Assembly: GCA_041853585.1 (NCBI GenBank)
Contig: JBGZSM010000031.1
Coordinates: 1 to 27,539 of the forward strand
Source of the DNA: JAUNKE01 sp041853585
GTDB lineage: Bacteria > Bacillota > Clostridia > Peptostreptococcales > Filifactoraceae
Length of the DNA stretch: 27,539 nt
Direction of reading: 5' to 3'
The notes under the pieces were generated by a model. It made no database searches and was not told the DNA's origin. It worked only from the letters and a program-made list of their open reading frames with translations. Position numbers and translations under genes: made by a program. Shown one piece after another: positions 8,991-17,246 of this stretch (position 1 is its first letter; each line of letters opens with the position of its first letter).

Positions 8991-9188
8991 ATGAAACCTG
9001 AAATTCATCCAAAATATGATGAAGTCCAAGTACATTGTGCTTGTGGAAATACATTTCTTGCAGGTTCGACAAAGGGAGAGATTCGTGTAGAAACTTGTTC
9101 TCAATGTCATCCGTTCTATACCGGACAGAGCAAGACAATTGAAAAAGGTGGACGAATCGAAAAGTTCAACAAGAAATTCAAAAGATAA
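8991..9188 (+). CDS. rpmE: 50S ribosomal protein L31, zinc-binding type
   Basis: Protein of the large ribosomal subunit, in the 5S/bridge region. The opening MKPEIHPKY and the four zinc-binding cysteines (C16, C18, C36, C39) identify the Cys-containing L31 form. The length is 65 residues. I chose the ATG at 8991 rather than the one at 8985. It gives the family's usual MKxxIHP start and about 8 bases from the GGGAG site, whereas 8985 would be too close. The gene is monocistronic, with its own promoter and terminator. Confidence 0.95.
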   Translation: MKPEIHPKYDEVQVHCACGNTFLAGSTKGEIRVETCSQCHPFYTGQSKTIEKGGRIEKFNKKFKR

Positions 9189-9192
9189 TTTT

Positions 9193-9227
9193 GGGACACA
9201 GTTCAAAAGACTGTGTTCTTTTTTTTT
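9193..9227 (+). terminator. intrinsic terminator of rpmE
   Basis: ACACAGT (9196-9202) pairs perfectly with ACTGTGT (9210-9216), with a 7-base loop and possible extension through G-U pairs. TCTTTTTTTTT follows at 9217-9227. Confidence 0.92.
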
Positions 9228-9364
9228 GCAAATTATTTTGCTTATCGCTCGCGGTATGTATGTTTGAGATGTAAATATTTATTTGCTTCGATTCATTTTT
9301 ATTTCAGCAAAAGATTTATACTAATATCCGATAAAAACAGCACAAGATAAATTTCCGTTCCGAT

Positions 9365-9401
9365 GCAACGGCGAAGCGGTGGAGTTACCACTCCTTACAA
9401 G
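9365..9401 (-). repeat. dispersed hairpin element, copy 1
   Basis: On the minus strand this 37-base segment starts CTTGTAAGGAG and matches a segment at 27286-27322 without gaps, at roughly three-quarters of positions. Both fold into a stem of at least 8 pairs at the same position. Base changes at three paired positions keep the pairing. Similarity may extend some 25 bases further upstream on that strand (a shared GAATAA...TTCTT). Confidence 0.6.
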
Positions 9402-9565
9402 CTATCAAAATAAGAATTATTCGTTACTGTTCGTTCTAAAGGAACAGAGTTTTTTGTGGACATTTTATCGGGCTTCATCTTGCCTGCAAATCTTTCTTGT
9501 AAATTTTAGCTATATAATAGGAAGAAACACTTTCAGCTTTTACATAAATATCAGCGAGATTTTTG

Positions 9566-9571
9566 TATAAT
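9566..9571 (+). promoter_or_regulatory. candidate -10 box upstream of a small frame
   Basis: A perfect TATAAT at 9566-9571. No good -35 lies at 16-18 bases; TTTACA at 9539-9544 is 21 bases away. It would start a transcript near 9578, ahead of the small frame at 9612. Confidence 0.35.
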
Positions 9572-9611
9572 ATCCGGAAATAAAAGAATGTTTTTCGAGG
9601 AAGAATTCAAA

Positions 9612-9725
9612 ATGACGAACAAAATTATCAGAAATCAAATGAGAGCGGGATGTGATTCACAATCCCTTGTTTTTTGCTCGGAAAATATAGGAATTTGCAT
9701 GGAATTCTGTTATAATAAAGGGTAA
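9612..9725 (+). CDS. possible 37-residue small protein or leader peptide before tdk
   Basis: An ATG preceded at 8 bases by GAGGAAG (9597-9603) opens 37 codons starting MTNKIIRNQMRAGC, with four cysteines, ending at TAA 9723-9725. A TATAAT lies about 40 bases upstream. The frame runs through a terminator-like hairpin (9647-9675) and over the tdk -10 box. It could be a leader peptide, a small protein, or chance within a short regulatory RNA. I recognise no family. Confidence 0.25.
   Translation: MTNKIIRNQMRAGCDSQSLVFCSENIGICMEFCYNKG
9647..9675 (+). terminator. terminator-like hairpin ahead of tdk
   Basis: GGGAT (9647-9651) pairs with ATCCC (9662-9666), and GTG (9652-9654) with CAC (9658-9660), around a bulged A. 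TTGTTTTTT follows at 9667-9675. It would end transcripts from the TATAAT at 9566, giving an RNA of about 100 nt. It lies upstream of the tdk promoter. Confidence 0.45.
9708..9716 (+). promoter_or_regulatory. extended -10 promoter for tdk and the following long operon
   Basis: TGT-TATAAT at 9708-9716 is a perfect extended -10. No clear -35 is seen at 17 bases, which extended -10 promoters can tolerate. Start near 9723, about 25 bases before tdk. Confidence 0.6.
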
Positions 9726-9747
9726 CATTTTTTAGATGGAGGATTTT

Positions 9748-10320
9748 ATGTATAGACCAACAGGGCATGGATATATTGAATTGGTAGTGGGGCCGATGTA
9801 TTCGGGAAAGAGTGAGGAATTGATTCGACGATTGAAACGAGCGAAAATCGCAAAACAAAATGTTCTCGTTTTCAAGCCGTCCATCGATGACCGTTACTCC
9901 ATCGAGGATGTGACGAGCCACAGCGGAGTTGCCATTCAGGCGGTTGCATTGTGCAATCTGGACGATGTATGGAAATATATCAAGCAGGATACGCAGGTGG
10001 TTGGATTTGATGAGGTACAATTTTTTGATAAAGCGATTGTGGGCATCGTAATCGAGCTTGCCAATCGGGGAATTCGGGTAATCTGCGCAGGATTGGATAT
10101 GGATTTTCGTGCGGAGCCTTTCGGGGTGATTCCGGAGTTGATGGCGCGTGCGGAATTCGTCGATAAATTGCAGGCGGTCTGTGTCGTATGCGGTCAGCCG
10201 GCGACTAGAACGCAGCGAATCATAAACGGAGAGCCGGCGAAGTTTGACGACCCGATTATCATGGTCGGCGCATCCGAAAGTTATGAAGCTCGATGCCGAG
10301 AGCACCATATCATAGGATAG
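9748..10320 (+). CDS. tdk: thymidine kinase, class II
   Basis: Phosphorylates thymidine to dTMP with ATP in pyrimidine salvage. From the ATG at 9748 the protein has 190 residues. P-loop GPMYSGKS is at 15-22, FDEVQFF with the likely catalytic E89, and the structural zinc site C145xxC148 with C183 and H186. I chose 9748 over the in-frame ATG at 9736 because GGAGGA (9738-9743) sits properly 5 bases before 9748. It would overlap the 9736 codon itself. First gene of a run of tightly spaced genes reaching 23142. Confidence 0.93.
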   Translation: MYRPTGHGYIELVVGPMYSGKSEELIRRLKRAKIAKQNVLVFKPSIDDRYSIEDVTSHSGVAIQAVALCNLDDVWKYIKQDTQVVGFDEVQFFDKAIVGIVIELANRGIRVICAGLDMDFRAEPFGVIPELMARAEFVDKLQAVCVVCGQPATRTQRIINGEPAKFDDPIIMVGASESYEARCREHHIIG

Positions 10321-10327
10321 GAGAAAT

Positions 10328-11356
10328 ATGGAATATAAAAGATTCGAATCTGCGGGAGGGCAGGCGCTGATTGAGGGCGTGATGATGAAATGCGGCTCGT
10401 CAAAAGCCGTTGCCGTTCGCAGACAAAATGGAAGTATCGAGGTAAAGCGGGAGAAAAATCAGGGCTCTTTGTCCAAGGGAGGATTTCGCAAATTACCTTT
10501 TATTCGCGGAGTGTTTACGCTGATTGATTCGATGGTCGAAGGCGGGAAGGATTTGACCTATTCCGCCAATCTGTACGCGGAGGACATCGAGGAAGAAAAA
10601 AGCAAATTTGAACTTTGGCTGGAGAAAATTTTCGGCGACAAATTGGATAAAATCATTTCGGTTTTCAGCTTTGCAATTTCCATCGTGATTGCCGTTTCGC
10701 TTTTCGTCGTTTTACCGACTTTTTTTGCAAGGGGTGATGTGACCGACAGAACGATTTGGATTTCGCTCAAAGAAGGGCTGATTAAGCTGGCGATTTTTAT
10801 TTTATATCTTCTGGGAATGTCGCAGATGAAGGATATTAAACGCGTGTTTCAATATCATGGCGCCGAGCACAAGAGCATTTTTGCCTACGAGCAGGGCAAG
10901 GAGTTGACGGTCGAAAATGTGCGGGCGATGCCGAGATTGCATCCGCGTTGCGGAACCAATTTTATGTTTGTCGTGATTATGATAAGCATTTTGGTGTTTA
11001 CCTTTGTCGATATTCGAAATGTATGGCTGCGCTCGGCGATTAAATTGCTTGCCTTTCCTTTGGTTGCGGGAATCTCTTATGAAGTGATTCGAATCGCAGG
11101 AAAGCATCAGAACGCTTTTACGAGAGCGATGGTTTGGCCGGGTCTGATGATGCAATATATCACGACCAAGGAGCCGGACGATGAGCAAATCGAAGTGGGG
11201 ATTGCATCGCTCAAGGCGGTGCTTGAAGATGAAGGAATCATCGAGAAACCTTTAGAAGAGAACGAGTCGGCTTCCGAAGCGATAACAGCTTTCGGCGGCA
11301 GTATGGAGGCGATGACGAAACGGGGGGATTCGCTGGATAAGGCGGCGAATGAGTAA
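10328..11356 (+). CDS. DUF1385 family membrane protein (YqhQ-like)
   Basis: A 342-residue protein of unknown function, widespread in Firmicutes. The family hallmark GGQALIEGVMM is at residues 10-20, and the central HGAEHKSIFAYE and HPRCGTNFMF motifs are typical. Hydrophobic segments lie at about 115-137, 148-165, 215-233 and 238-256. The acidic C-terminus (from about 280) looks disordered. Conserved histidines and cysteine suggest metal or ligand binding, but the biochemistry is unknown to me. It sits immediately before prmC-prfA, an arrangement common in Clostridia. The start follows AGGAGAAAT and the stop overlaps the prmC start by one base. Confidence 0.9.
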   Translation: MEYKRFESAGGQALIEGVMMKCGSSKAVAVRRQNGSIEVKREKNQGSLSKGGFRKLPFIRGVFTLIDSMVEGGKDLTYSANLYAEDIEEEKSKFELWLEKIFGDKLDKIISVFSFAISIVIAVSLFVVLPTFFARGDVTDRTIWISLKEGLIKLAIFILYLLGMSQMKDIKRVFQYHGAEHKSIFAYEQGKELTVENVRAMPRLHPRCGTNFMFVVIMISILVFTFVDIRNVWLRSAIKLLAFPLVAGISYEVIRIAGKHQNAFTRAMVWPGLMMQYITTKEPDDEQIEVGIASLKAVLEDEGIIEKPLEENESASEAITAFGGSMEAMTKRGDSLDKAANE

Positions 11357-12249
11357 TGGAAGGACAAGTCAGCATCAAAAATCTTCGTCAAACAGGTCGG
11401 GAGCAATTATCCGATAAGCACGACCACAATGTCGCGGCGCTCGAGACGGATTTATTACTCTCCGATGCGTTGGGCGAAGAGCGATTGTTTTTGGAGCTTT
11501 ATCCCGATAAGCTCGTCGATTCCACTCAGGCGGAGTGTTTTTTAAAGAATTTGGCATTGCGTCTGGAGGGGATGCCGATGGCATATCTCTTGGGGCATCG
11601 CGAATTTATGGGTTACGAATTTTGGGTGGAACGAGGAATTTTGATTCCGAGAAGCGATACCGAAATCGTCGTAGAGCAAGCGAGTTTATTGTTGGAAAAG
11701 TCAAAGGATGCGTTCGGATTGGAAATCGGAGTCGGAACGGGCATTATTTCGCTCACTTTGCTTTCGCGTTTTCCAAATCTTCGGATGTGCGCGGTGGATA
11801 TCAATCCGAAAGCGATAGCGCTTTCTCAAAAAAACGCAGCCTATCTTGAGAATCAACTGGCGGATAATGGTGTCATTTCAAAAATTGCGGAGCGTTTTTC
11901 AGCTCATGTTTCGGATTTGTTTTCGACTTTGCAGGATGAAAAATTTGATTTTATTATTTCGAATCCGCCCTATATCCAATCGGATGTCGTTCCCGCTTTG
12001 GATACGGATGTCAAAGATTACGAGCCGATGGAGGCGCTGGATGGCGGAAAAGACGGTCTTTGCTTCTACAAAAAAATATTGTCGGAAGGGATGGACCGAT
12101 TAAAGACCGGCGGCTTTTTCGCTTTTGAAATCGGCTACGACCAATCGGAAGCGGTGGAGCATTTGATGAAATCGTGCGGATTGTCTCAAATCCGAATCTA
12201 CAAAGATTTGGCAGGGCATTTTCGTGCGATAACAGGTTACAAAATTTGA
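11356..12249 (+). CDS. prmC: peptide chain release factor N5-glutamine methyltransferase
   Basis: Methylates the glutamine of the GGQ motif in release factors, using S-adenosylmethionine. The next gene, prfA, encodes its substrate. The N-terminal helical domain (1-100) is followed by the SAM-binding motif LEIGVGTGIISL, an acidic AVDINPKAI loop and the catalytic NPPY at 203-206. Length 297 is normal (around 280). Its ATG overlaps the stop of the previous gene (TAATG), so translation is probably coupled. An RBS is weak. Confidence 0.94.
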   Translation: MEGQVSIKNLRQTGREQLSDKHDHNVAALETDLLLSDALGEERLFLELYPDKLVDSTQAECFLKNLALRLEGMPMAYLLGHREFMGYEFWVERGILIPRSDTEIVVEQASLLLEKSKDAFGLEIGVGTGIISLTLLSRFPNLRMCAVDINPKAIALSQKNAAYLENQLADNGVISKIAERFSAHVSDLFSTLQDEKFDFIISNPPYIQSDVVPALDTDVKDYEPMEALDGGKDGLCFYKKILSEGMDRLKTGGFFAFEIGYDQSEAVEHLMKSCGLSQIRIYKDLAGHFRAITGYKI

Positions 12250-12265
12250 TGGAAATGGAGAAGTT

Positions 12266-13336
12266 ATGTTTGATAAATTAGGCGTACTTGAAGAAAAGTA
12301 TGATGAACTCAATATGAAGGTCGCTGACCCGGAAATTATTGCCGACCAAAGCAGTTGGCAAAAGCTGATGAAGGAAGCGTCAGACCTTGAGCCGATTATT
12401 GCGAAATATCGGGAGTACAAAGCGACGAAGCAGGATATCGAAGGCGCAAAAGAAATCTTGGAGACATCCAATGATGAGGAATTCAGAGAGCTTGCGAAGA
12501 TGGAGCTTTCCGAAAAGGAAGAAGCGATGGAGAAAATCCAAGAGGAGCTCAAAATTTTAATGTTGCCGAAGGATCCGAATGATGATAAGAATGTCATCGT
12601 CGAAATTCGCGGCGGTGCGGGCGGTGACGAGGCGGCACTTTTTGCAGGTGTGTTGTTCCGAATGTATTCGATGTATGCGTCGAGCCGAAATTGGAAGGTC
12701 GAAGTGATGTCGGCCAACGAAACGGGCATCGGCGGATACAAAGAGATTGTATTTATGATTAACGGAAAAGGCGCTTACTCAAGATTGAAATTTGAGTCCG
12801 GCGTGCATCGTGTGCAGAGAGTTCCGGAAACGGAGTCCAGCGGTAGAATTCATACCTCGACTTCGACGGTGGCGGTGCTGCCCGAGGTGGAGGATGTGGA
12901 TGTCGAACTCAACCTCAACCTCAACGATGTTCGTGTCGATGTGTTCCGCTCATCCGGAAATGGCGGGCAGTCGGTTAATACCACCGACTCGGCGGTGCGT
13001 TTGACACATATGCCGACCGGAATTGTGATTTCGATGCAGGATGAAAAATCGCAGCTTAAGAATAAGGAAAAGGCATTCAAAATTTTGCGTGCGAAATTAT
13101 ATGATATGGAATTGGAAAAGGCACAGAAGGCAGTGGCGGCGGAGCGTAAAAGTCAGGTCGGAACGGGCGATCGCTCGGAGCGAATCCGTACCTACAACTA
13201 TCCGCAAGGCCGAGTGAGCGACCATCGAATCAATATGACGCTCTACAAATTGGATCAATTTGTCAACGGCGATATGGACGAGATGATCGATGCGCTCATC
13301 ACGACTGACCAGATGGAAAAAATGCAGGCTGAATAA
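12266..13336 (+). CDS. prfA: peptide chain release factor 1
   Basis: Recognises UAA/UAG stop codons and triggers peptide release on the ribosome. The GGQ hydrolysis motif lies at 233-235 and the codon-reading tripeptide is P187-E188-T189, the PxT class that marks RF1. The 356-residue length is standard. The N-terminal domain is coiled-coil rich. The start follows TGGAGAAGTT. Adjacent to its modifying enzyme PrmC. Confidence 0.97.
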   Translation: MFDKLGVLEEKYDELNMKVADPEIIADQSSWQKLMKEASDLEPIIAKYREYKATKQDIEGAKEILETSNDEEFRELAKMELSEKEEAMEKIQEELKILMLPKDPNDDKNVIVEIRGGAGGDEAALFAGVLFRMYSMYASSRNWKVEVMSANETGIGGYKEIVFMINGKGAYSRLKFESGVHRVQRVPETESSGRIHTSTSTVAVLPEVEDVDVELNLNLNDVRVDVFRSSGNGGQSVNTTDSAVRLTHMPTGIVISMQDEKSQLKNKEKAFKILRAKLYDMELEKAQKAVAAERKSQVGTGDRSERIRTYNYPQGRVSDHRINMTLYKLDQFVNGDMDEMIDALITTDQMEKMQAE

Positions 13337-13337
13337 T

Positions 13338-14477
13338 ATGAAACAGGCAATAATCAATACGGTGAAGGAAAATGAATGGCAAAAATCGCTGGACATTATC
13401 CAAACCGCAGGCAATATCATCCGCAACGGCGGAACGGTGATTTTTCCGACCGAAACGGTATATGGACTGGGGGCGAATGCACTGGATCCGCGTGCGGCGC
13501 AAAGAATTTATAAAGCAAAGGGCAGACCGACGGACAATCCGCTGATTGTGCATATCAGCGATGAAGCGATGCTCGAAGATATCGCTTCGGATATTTCGGA
13601 TGAGGCAAGGCTTTTGATAAAAGCGTATTGGCCCGGTCCGCTCACGCTTATTTTTTACAAAAAGGACATCGTTCCGAGTGCGACGACGGGCGGATTGGAA
13701 ACGGTGGCGGTACGGATGCCGAGCAATAAGATTGCGCAAAAGCTGATTGAAGAAGCGGGCGTACCCGTGGCGGCACCTTCGGCGAATATTTCCGGAAGAC
13801 CGTCGATTACATCGGGCAAATATGCGGTGGAAGAGATGGCGAGTCGCGTGGATATGATTATTCTGAGCGAGAACTCTCAGATTGGAATTGAATCCACAGT
13901 GGTCGATATGACAACTCATTTACCGATTGTACTGCGACCGGGAAAAATCAGCCAGTCGCAAATACTTAGAACAATTGCAAAAGACGAGCGGGATTATGCT
14001 GCGAAGATGGCGGAGCTGGAAGAGTTGATACACAGTCGCAGCAGCAATCAGGCGATGCCGCGCTCTCCGGGAATGAAATATCGACATTACAGTCCGAATG
14101 CCGAATTGATTTTGATGTCACGGGACAAATTGATTTCTTTGACAAAAGATTTTTTGCAAGAAACGGCGAAAGGCTATATAATAGAAGAGAAACAAAAAAA
14201 AGAATGGCAAAAATTGCTTGGAGAGCCGATAGATATTTCTCCGAGCCAGGTCAAAGTATTGACCACCGATGATGCGTTGGTGCATTACAAAGGGCTTGGG
14301 GTATCGCTGGGTCAAAACGGAGAGGAGATTGGAAAAAATCTTTTCAAAACTCTGCGCGACTTGGATGAGCAAGGGGTGCTTTTGATTTTTTGTGAGGACT
14401 TCGAAGAGTTGGAGCAAAACGAATTTTTGACGGCGGTTATGAACCGAATTCGAAAAGCTGCCGATAATGTTGAATAG
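13338..14477 (+). CDS. tsaC: L-threonylcarbamoyladenylate synthase, Sua5 type
   Basis: Makes threonylcarbamoyl-AMP from threonine, bicarbonate and ATP, the first step of the t6A37 tRNA modification. An N-terminal YrdC domain (about 15-205) carries GTVIFPTETVYGLGANA and KGRPTDNPLIVHI. The linker MPRSPGMKYRHYSPNAEL leads to the C-terminal Sua5 domain. From 13338 the protein has 379 residues, slightly above the usual 340-350. An in-frame ATG at 13290 would overlap prfA by 47 bases and add a non-conserved basic leader, so I rejected it. The RBS is weak; translation may depend on prfA, which ends 1 base earlier. Confidence 0.92.
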   Translation: MKQAIINTVKENEWQKSLDIIQTAGNIIRNGGTVIFPTETVYGLGANALDPRAAQRIYKAKGRPTDNPLIVHISDEAMLEDIASDISDEARLLIKAYWPGPLTLIFYKKDIVPSATTGGLETVAVRMPSNKIAQKLIEEAGVPVAAPSANISGRPSITSGKYAVEEMASRVDMIILSENSQIGIESTVVDMTTHLPIVLRPGKISQSQILRTIAKDERDYAAKMAELEELIHSRSSNQAMPRSPGMKYRHYSPNAELILMSRDKLISLTKDFLQETAKGYIIEEKQKKEWQKLLGEPIDISPSQVKVLTTDDALVHYKGLGVSLGQNGEEIGKNLFKTLRDLDEQGVLLIFCEDFEELEQNEFLTAVMNRIRKAADNVE

Positions 14478-14511
14478 TTTTTGTGAAATGCAGGATGAAA
14501 GGATGGACAGA

Positions 14512-14949
14512 ATGAAAATTGGAATGAGTGCGGACCATGGCGGTGTGGAATTGAAACGCAAAGTAAAAATGCATTTGGAGGCGAGAGGTTTTGAGGTAAT
14601 CGATTACGGAACGAATTCGACCGACTCGGTGGACTATCCCGATTATGGAAAATTGCTTGCCGAAAAAGTGCTTGCGAAAGAAGTGGACTACGGCATTGCG
14701 ATTTGCGGAACGGGAATCGGCATCGGAATTGCGGCAAACAAAGTCAAGGGTATTCGTTGCGCAAATGTATCGGATACTTTTTCCGCACAGATGGCGAAGC
14801 GACACAATAATTGTCAGATGATTTCTTTGGGGGAGCGAACTTTGGGAGCGGGATTGGCGATGGAAGTTGTCGATGCGTTTTTGGATGCGAAGTTTGAAGA
14901 AGGTCGTCACAGCATTCGAGTTGATAAAATTATGGAGATAGAAAAATAG
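14512..14949 (+). CDS. rpiB: ribose-5-phosphate isomerase B
   Basis: Interconverts ribose 5-phosphate and ribulose 5-phosphate (RpiB/LacAB family). From the ATG at 14512 the protein has 145 residues, the family length. It starts MKIGMSADHGG and carries catalytic C65 in ICGTGIGIGIAANK, plus the conserved RHNNCQMISLGER. The in-frame start at 14467 would overlap tsaC and add 15 unconserved residues. AAAGGA lies about 8 bases before 14512. It may supply ribose phosphate for the PRPP used by the next gene, upp (inference). Confidence 0.94.
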   Translation: MKIGMSADHGGVELKRKVKMHLEARGFEVIDYGTNSTDSVDYPDYGKLLAEKVLAKEVDYGIAICGTGIGIGIAANKVKGIRCANVSDTFSAQMAKRHNNCQMISLGERTLGAGLAMEVVDAFLDAKFEEGRHSIRVDKIMEIEK

Positions 14950-14957
14950 GAGGCAAT

Positions 14958-15587
14958 ATGTCAAAATTAGTAATCTATGATCACCCGCTCATTCAACATA
15001 AGCTATCGATGATGCGTGATATCAATACGGGCTCGATGACCTTTCGCGGATTGGTAAAAGAAGTCGGGATGCTCATGGTATATGAGATGACGAGACATCT
15101 TCAATTGGAAGAGGTGGAAATTGAAACGCCGATTACCAAGATGAAAGCGAAGATGCTTTCGGGGAAAAAATTGGCGGTCGTGCCGATTCTTCGTGCCGGT
15201 TTGGGAATGGTCGACGGTGTGCTGGAGCTTATTCCGGCGGCGAAAGTCGGTCATATCGGAATGTATCGTGACCCGCAGACGCATTTGCCGATCGAATATT
15301 TCTGCAAATTGCCACAGGATTTGTCGGAAAGAGAAATTTTTGTTGTTGACCCGATGCTTGCAACGGGTGGCTCAGCAGTAGCGGCTATCGACCTTTTAAA
15401 GAAAAAGGGTGCGCAGAATATCAAGTTGGTCTGCCTCGTCGGCTGTCCGGAAGGTGTAAAATATATGCAGGAAAAACATCCGGATGTCGATATATTCTTA
15501 GCAGCACTTGACGAAAGACTGAATGAGCATTGCTATATCGTTCCGGGGCTGGGCGATGCGGGAGACCGTATCTTCGGAACAAAATAA
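14958..15587 (+). CDS. upp: uracil phosphoribosyltransferase
   Basis: Salvages uracil to UMP with PRPP. The PRPP loop VDPMLATGGSA is at 130-140. LRAGLGMVDG and the C-terminal GLGDAGDRIFGTK that binds uracil are intact. The length of 209 residues is standard. It has a strong RBS (AGGAGG) 5 bases before the ATG and lies 8 bases after rpiB. Confidence 0.97.
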   Translation: MSKLVIYDHPLIQHKLSMMRDINTGSMTFRGLVKEVGMLMVYEMTRHLQLEEVEIETPITKMKAKMLSGKKLAVVPILRAGLGMVDGVLELIPAAKVGHIGMYRDPQTHLPIEYFCKLPQDLSEREIFVVDPMLATGGSAVAAIDLLKKKGAQNIKLVCLVGCPEGVKYMQEKHPDVDIFLAALDERLNEHCYIVPGLGDAGDRIFGTK

Positions 15588-15602
15588 CAGAAAGGATTTA
15601 AT

Positions 15603-16847
15603 TTGAAAAAAAGAAAATTAGTAGTACACTATATTTGGTTAATTGCCTTTTTTTCATTCTTCGTAGTCAGCGGATTCTTTTTGCAACCGGTGAATCAACT
15701 CTTTAACGGATTGTCGGCGATAATTCAAGATTCATCGGTGCTTTTGACGGATTACATCGCTGTCGGCGGTGTGGGTGCAACCTTTGTCAATGCGGGCGTG
15801 CTCGGATTGATTTGTGTGGCGATGTTGATGAAGATGGATATGAAACCCAACGGCTCGATTATCCTCTCGATATTTTTGATGTTCGGATTTGCTTTCTTCG
15901 GCAAAAATCTACTCAATGTGTGGCCGGTCATCATCGGAGTGTATCTGTATTCTCTGGTGAAAAAGCATCCTTTCCGAAACTACATCATCATCGCATTTAT
16001 GAGCACGAGTCTCGCGCCGGCAGTCAATCAGATATTTTTGTTGGTGACCGATGCCGTTTTCATGAGCTTTGTACTTTCCACCTTGGGCGGAATTTTGCTC
16101 GGATTTATGATGCCGCCGCTCGTATCGCATTGTTTGCGAATGCACGAAGGATTTATTTTGGCAAATACCGGCTTTGCCAGCGGATTTGTGGCGATTACTT
16201 TTGTTTCTCTGTTCAAAGCATTCGGTTTTGATATGGCGTCCAAGAGCGTATGGTCGAGCGAATATACTTTTCAACTCTCCATCATCTTGTTTATCGTGTT
16301 TATTGCGATGACCTTGGTCGGTTTGATTTTCAAAAAGGAATCGCTGGAGAGTTTTTGGGAATTGAGTCAGGAAAGCGGACGAGTCGTTACCGATTTCTTC
16401 ATTCTGTACGGCAATTTCATTCCGCTGATCAACATGGGCTTGATTGGAATCGCTTATACGGTGTTGACCTTGGTGCTTACGGGTACGATGAACGGACCTT
16501 TTTTGGCGGGGGTCATGACGGTGGTCGGCTTTGCGGGCTTTGGGCTCAATTTTAAAAATGTCGTTCCGATTTCCGTCGGAGCAATTTTGGCGGCAAAGCT
16601 TAATATTATTTCGTATGATCCGAATTTATTGATGATAATCATTTTATTTGGTACGGCGCTTGCACCGTTCAGCGGATACTTCGGTCCGATATGGGGAGTG
16701 ATTGCGGGCTTTGTTCATCTGTGTTTGACGCTGAGTGCCGGAGTAATCAATGCCGGAATAAATTTGTATAATAATGGATTTACTTCGGGTCTTGTAGTTA
16801 TTTTATTACTTCCGATTGCATCTTCTCTGCGGGAGGAGTATGATTAG
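15603..16847 (+). CDS. DUF1576 family polytopic membrane protein, TTG start
   Basis: A 414-residue integral membrane protein with about ten to twelve hydrophobic segments spanning nearly the whole length. It appears to be built of two halves: each contains a TFVNAGVLGL- or GFASGFVAITF-like loop followed by helices. It resembles the DUF1576 family of Clostridia. A transporter or permease-like role is plausible but unproven. The start is TTG at 15603, with AAAGGA 6 bases upstream and no nearby ATG in frame. It lies 15 bases after upp. A link to uracil uptake is conceivable from position only. Confidence 0.85.
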   Translation: MKKRKLVVHYIWLIAFFSFFVVSGFFLQPVNQLFNGLSAIIQDSSVLLTDYIAVGGVGATFVNAGVLGLICVAMLMKMDMKPNGSIILSIFLMFGFAFFGKNLLNVWPVIIGVYLYSLVKKHPFRNYIIIAFMSTSLAPAVNQIFLLVTDAVFMSFVLSTLGGILLGFMMPPLVSHCLRMHEGFILANTGFASGFVAITFVSLFKAFGFDMASKSVWSSEYTFQLSIILFIVFIAMTLVGLIFKKESLESFWELSQESGRVVTDFFILYGNFIPLINMGLIGIAYTVLTLVLTGTMNGPFLAGVMTVVGFAGFGLNFKNVVPISVGAILAAKLNIISYDPNLLMIIILFGTALAPFSGYFGPIWGVIAGFVHLCLTLSAGVINAGINLYNNGFTSGLVVILLLPIASSLREEYD

Positions 16848-16859
16848 GAGAGGGGAAAA

Positions 16860-17216
16860 ATGTATATTGACCACAGATTGATAAAAATCATTGATGAGAT
16901 GCTGGTTTTCTTATATTCCCATCGAACGAAGAATATTAAAATGGAAATAAGAAAAGAAAACGAGTATTCCGAGATTCTTTTTGACGCGCAGCTTGGCGAG
17001 CCGATTGCGCCGAAGCGATTGGACAAAATCGAAAGATTGCTTTCGGCACCGAGACAGCATGAGATGGAGGAGTATTATTGGGGTTTGACCGGCAATGATA
17101 CCACACCGAGCAGCGAGCTTGCGCTTGTCGGAATGATGATTGATGAGCATGACACCGTTTATGATGCGGAGAAATTGACCCTGCACTTTCGATTAAGAAG
17201 GTATCGACAAAAATAA
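16860..17216 (+). CDS. small protein of unknown function
   Basis: A 118-residue soluble protein, helical at the N-terminus (RLIKIIDEMLVFLY) with basic and acidic patches and a conserved-looking EEYYWGLTGNDTT segment. It ends in a basic strand FRLRRYRQK. I recognise no family. The RBS AGGAGAGGGG precedes the ATG. It lies 12 bases after the DUF1576 gene and 30 bases before acpS, so it is in the same operon. Confidence 0.75.
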   Translation: MYIDHRLIKIIDEMLVFLYSHRTKNIKMEIRKENEYSEILFDAQLGEPIAPKRLDKIERLLSAPRQHEMEEYYWGLTGNDTTPSSELALVGMMIDEHDTVYDAEKLTLHFRLRRYRQK

Positions 17217-17246
17217 CTGAATGAAGTATTTTATAAAGGGGTAGTA

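Larger units (their letters stand above)
9228..9611. other. AT-rich intergenic stretch with one dispersed hairpin repeat
   Basis: No convincing gene. A 63-codon frame at 9379-9570 has no RBS and an unprotein-like composition. The stretch holds one copy of the 37-base hairpin element (9365-9401, minus orientation) and, at its right end, a TATAAT that may serve the small frame upstream of tdk. Confidence 0.6.

Noticed and set aside
9379..9570. 63-codon plus-strand frame downstream of rpmE
   Set aside because: It overlaps the hairpin repeat, has no RBS and no recognisable protein features.
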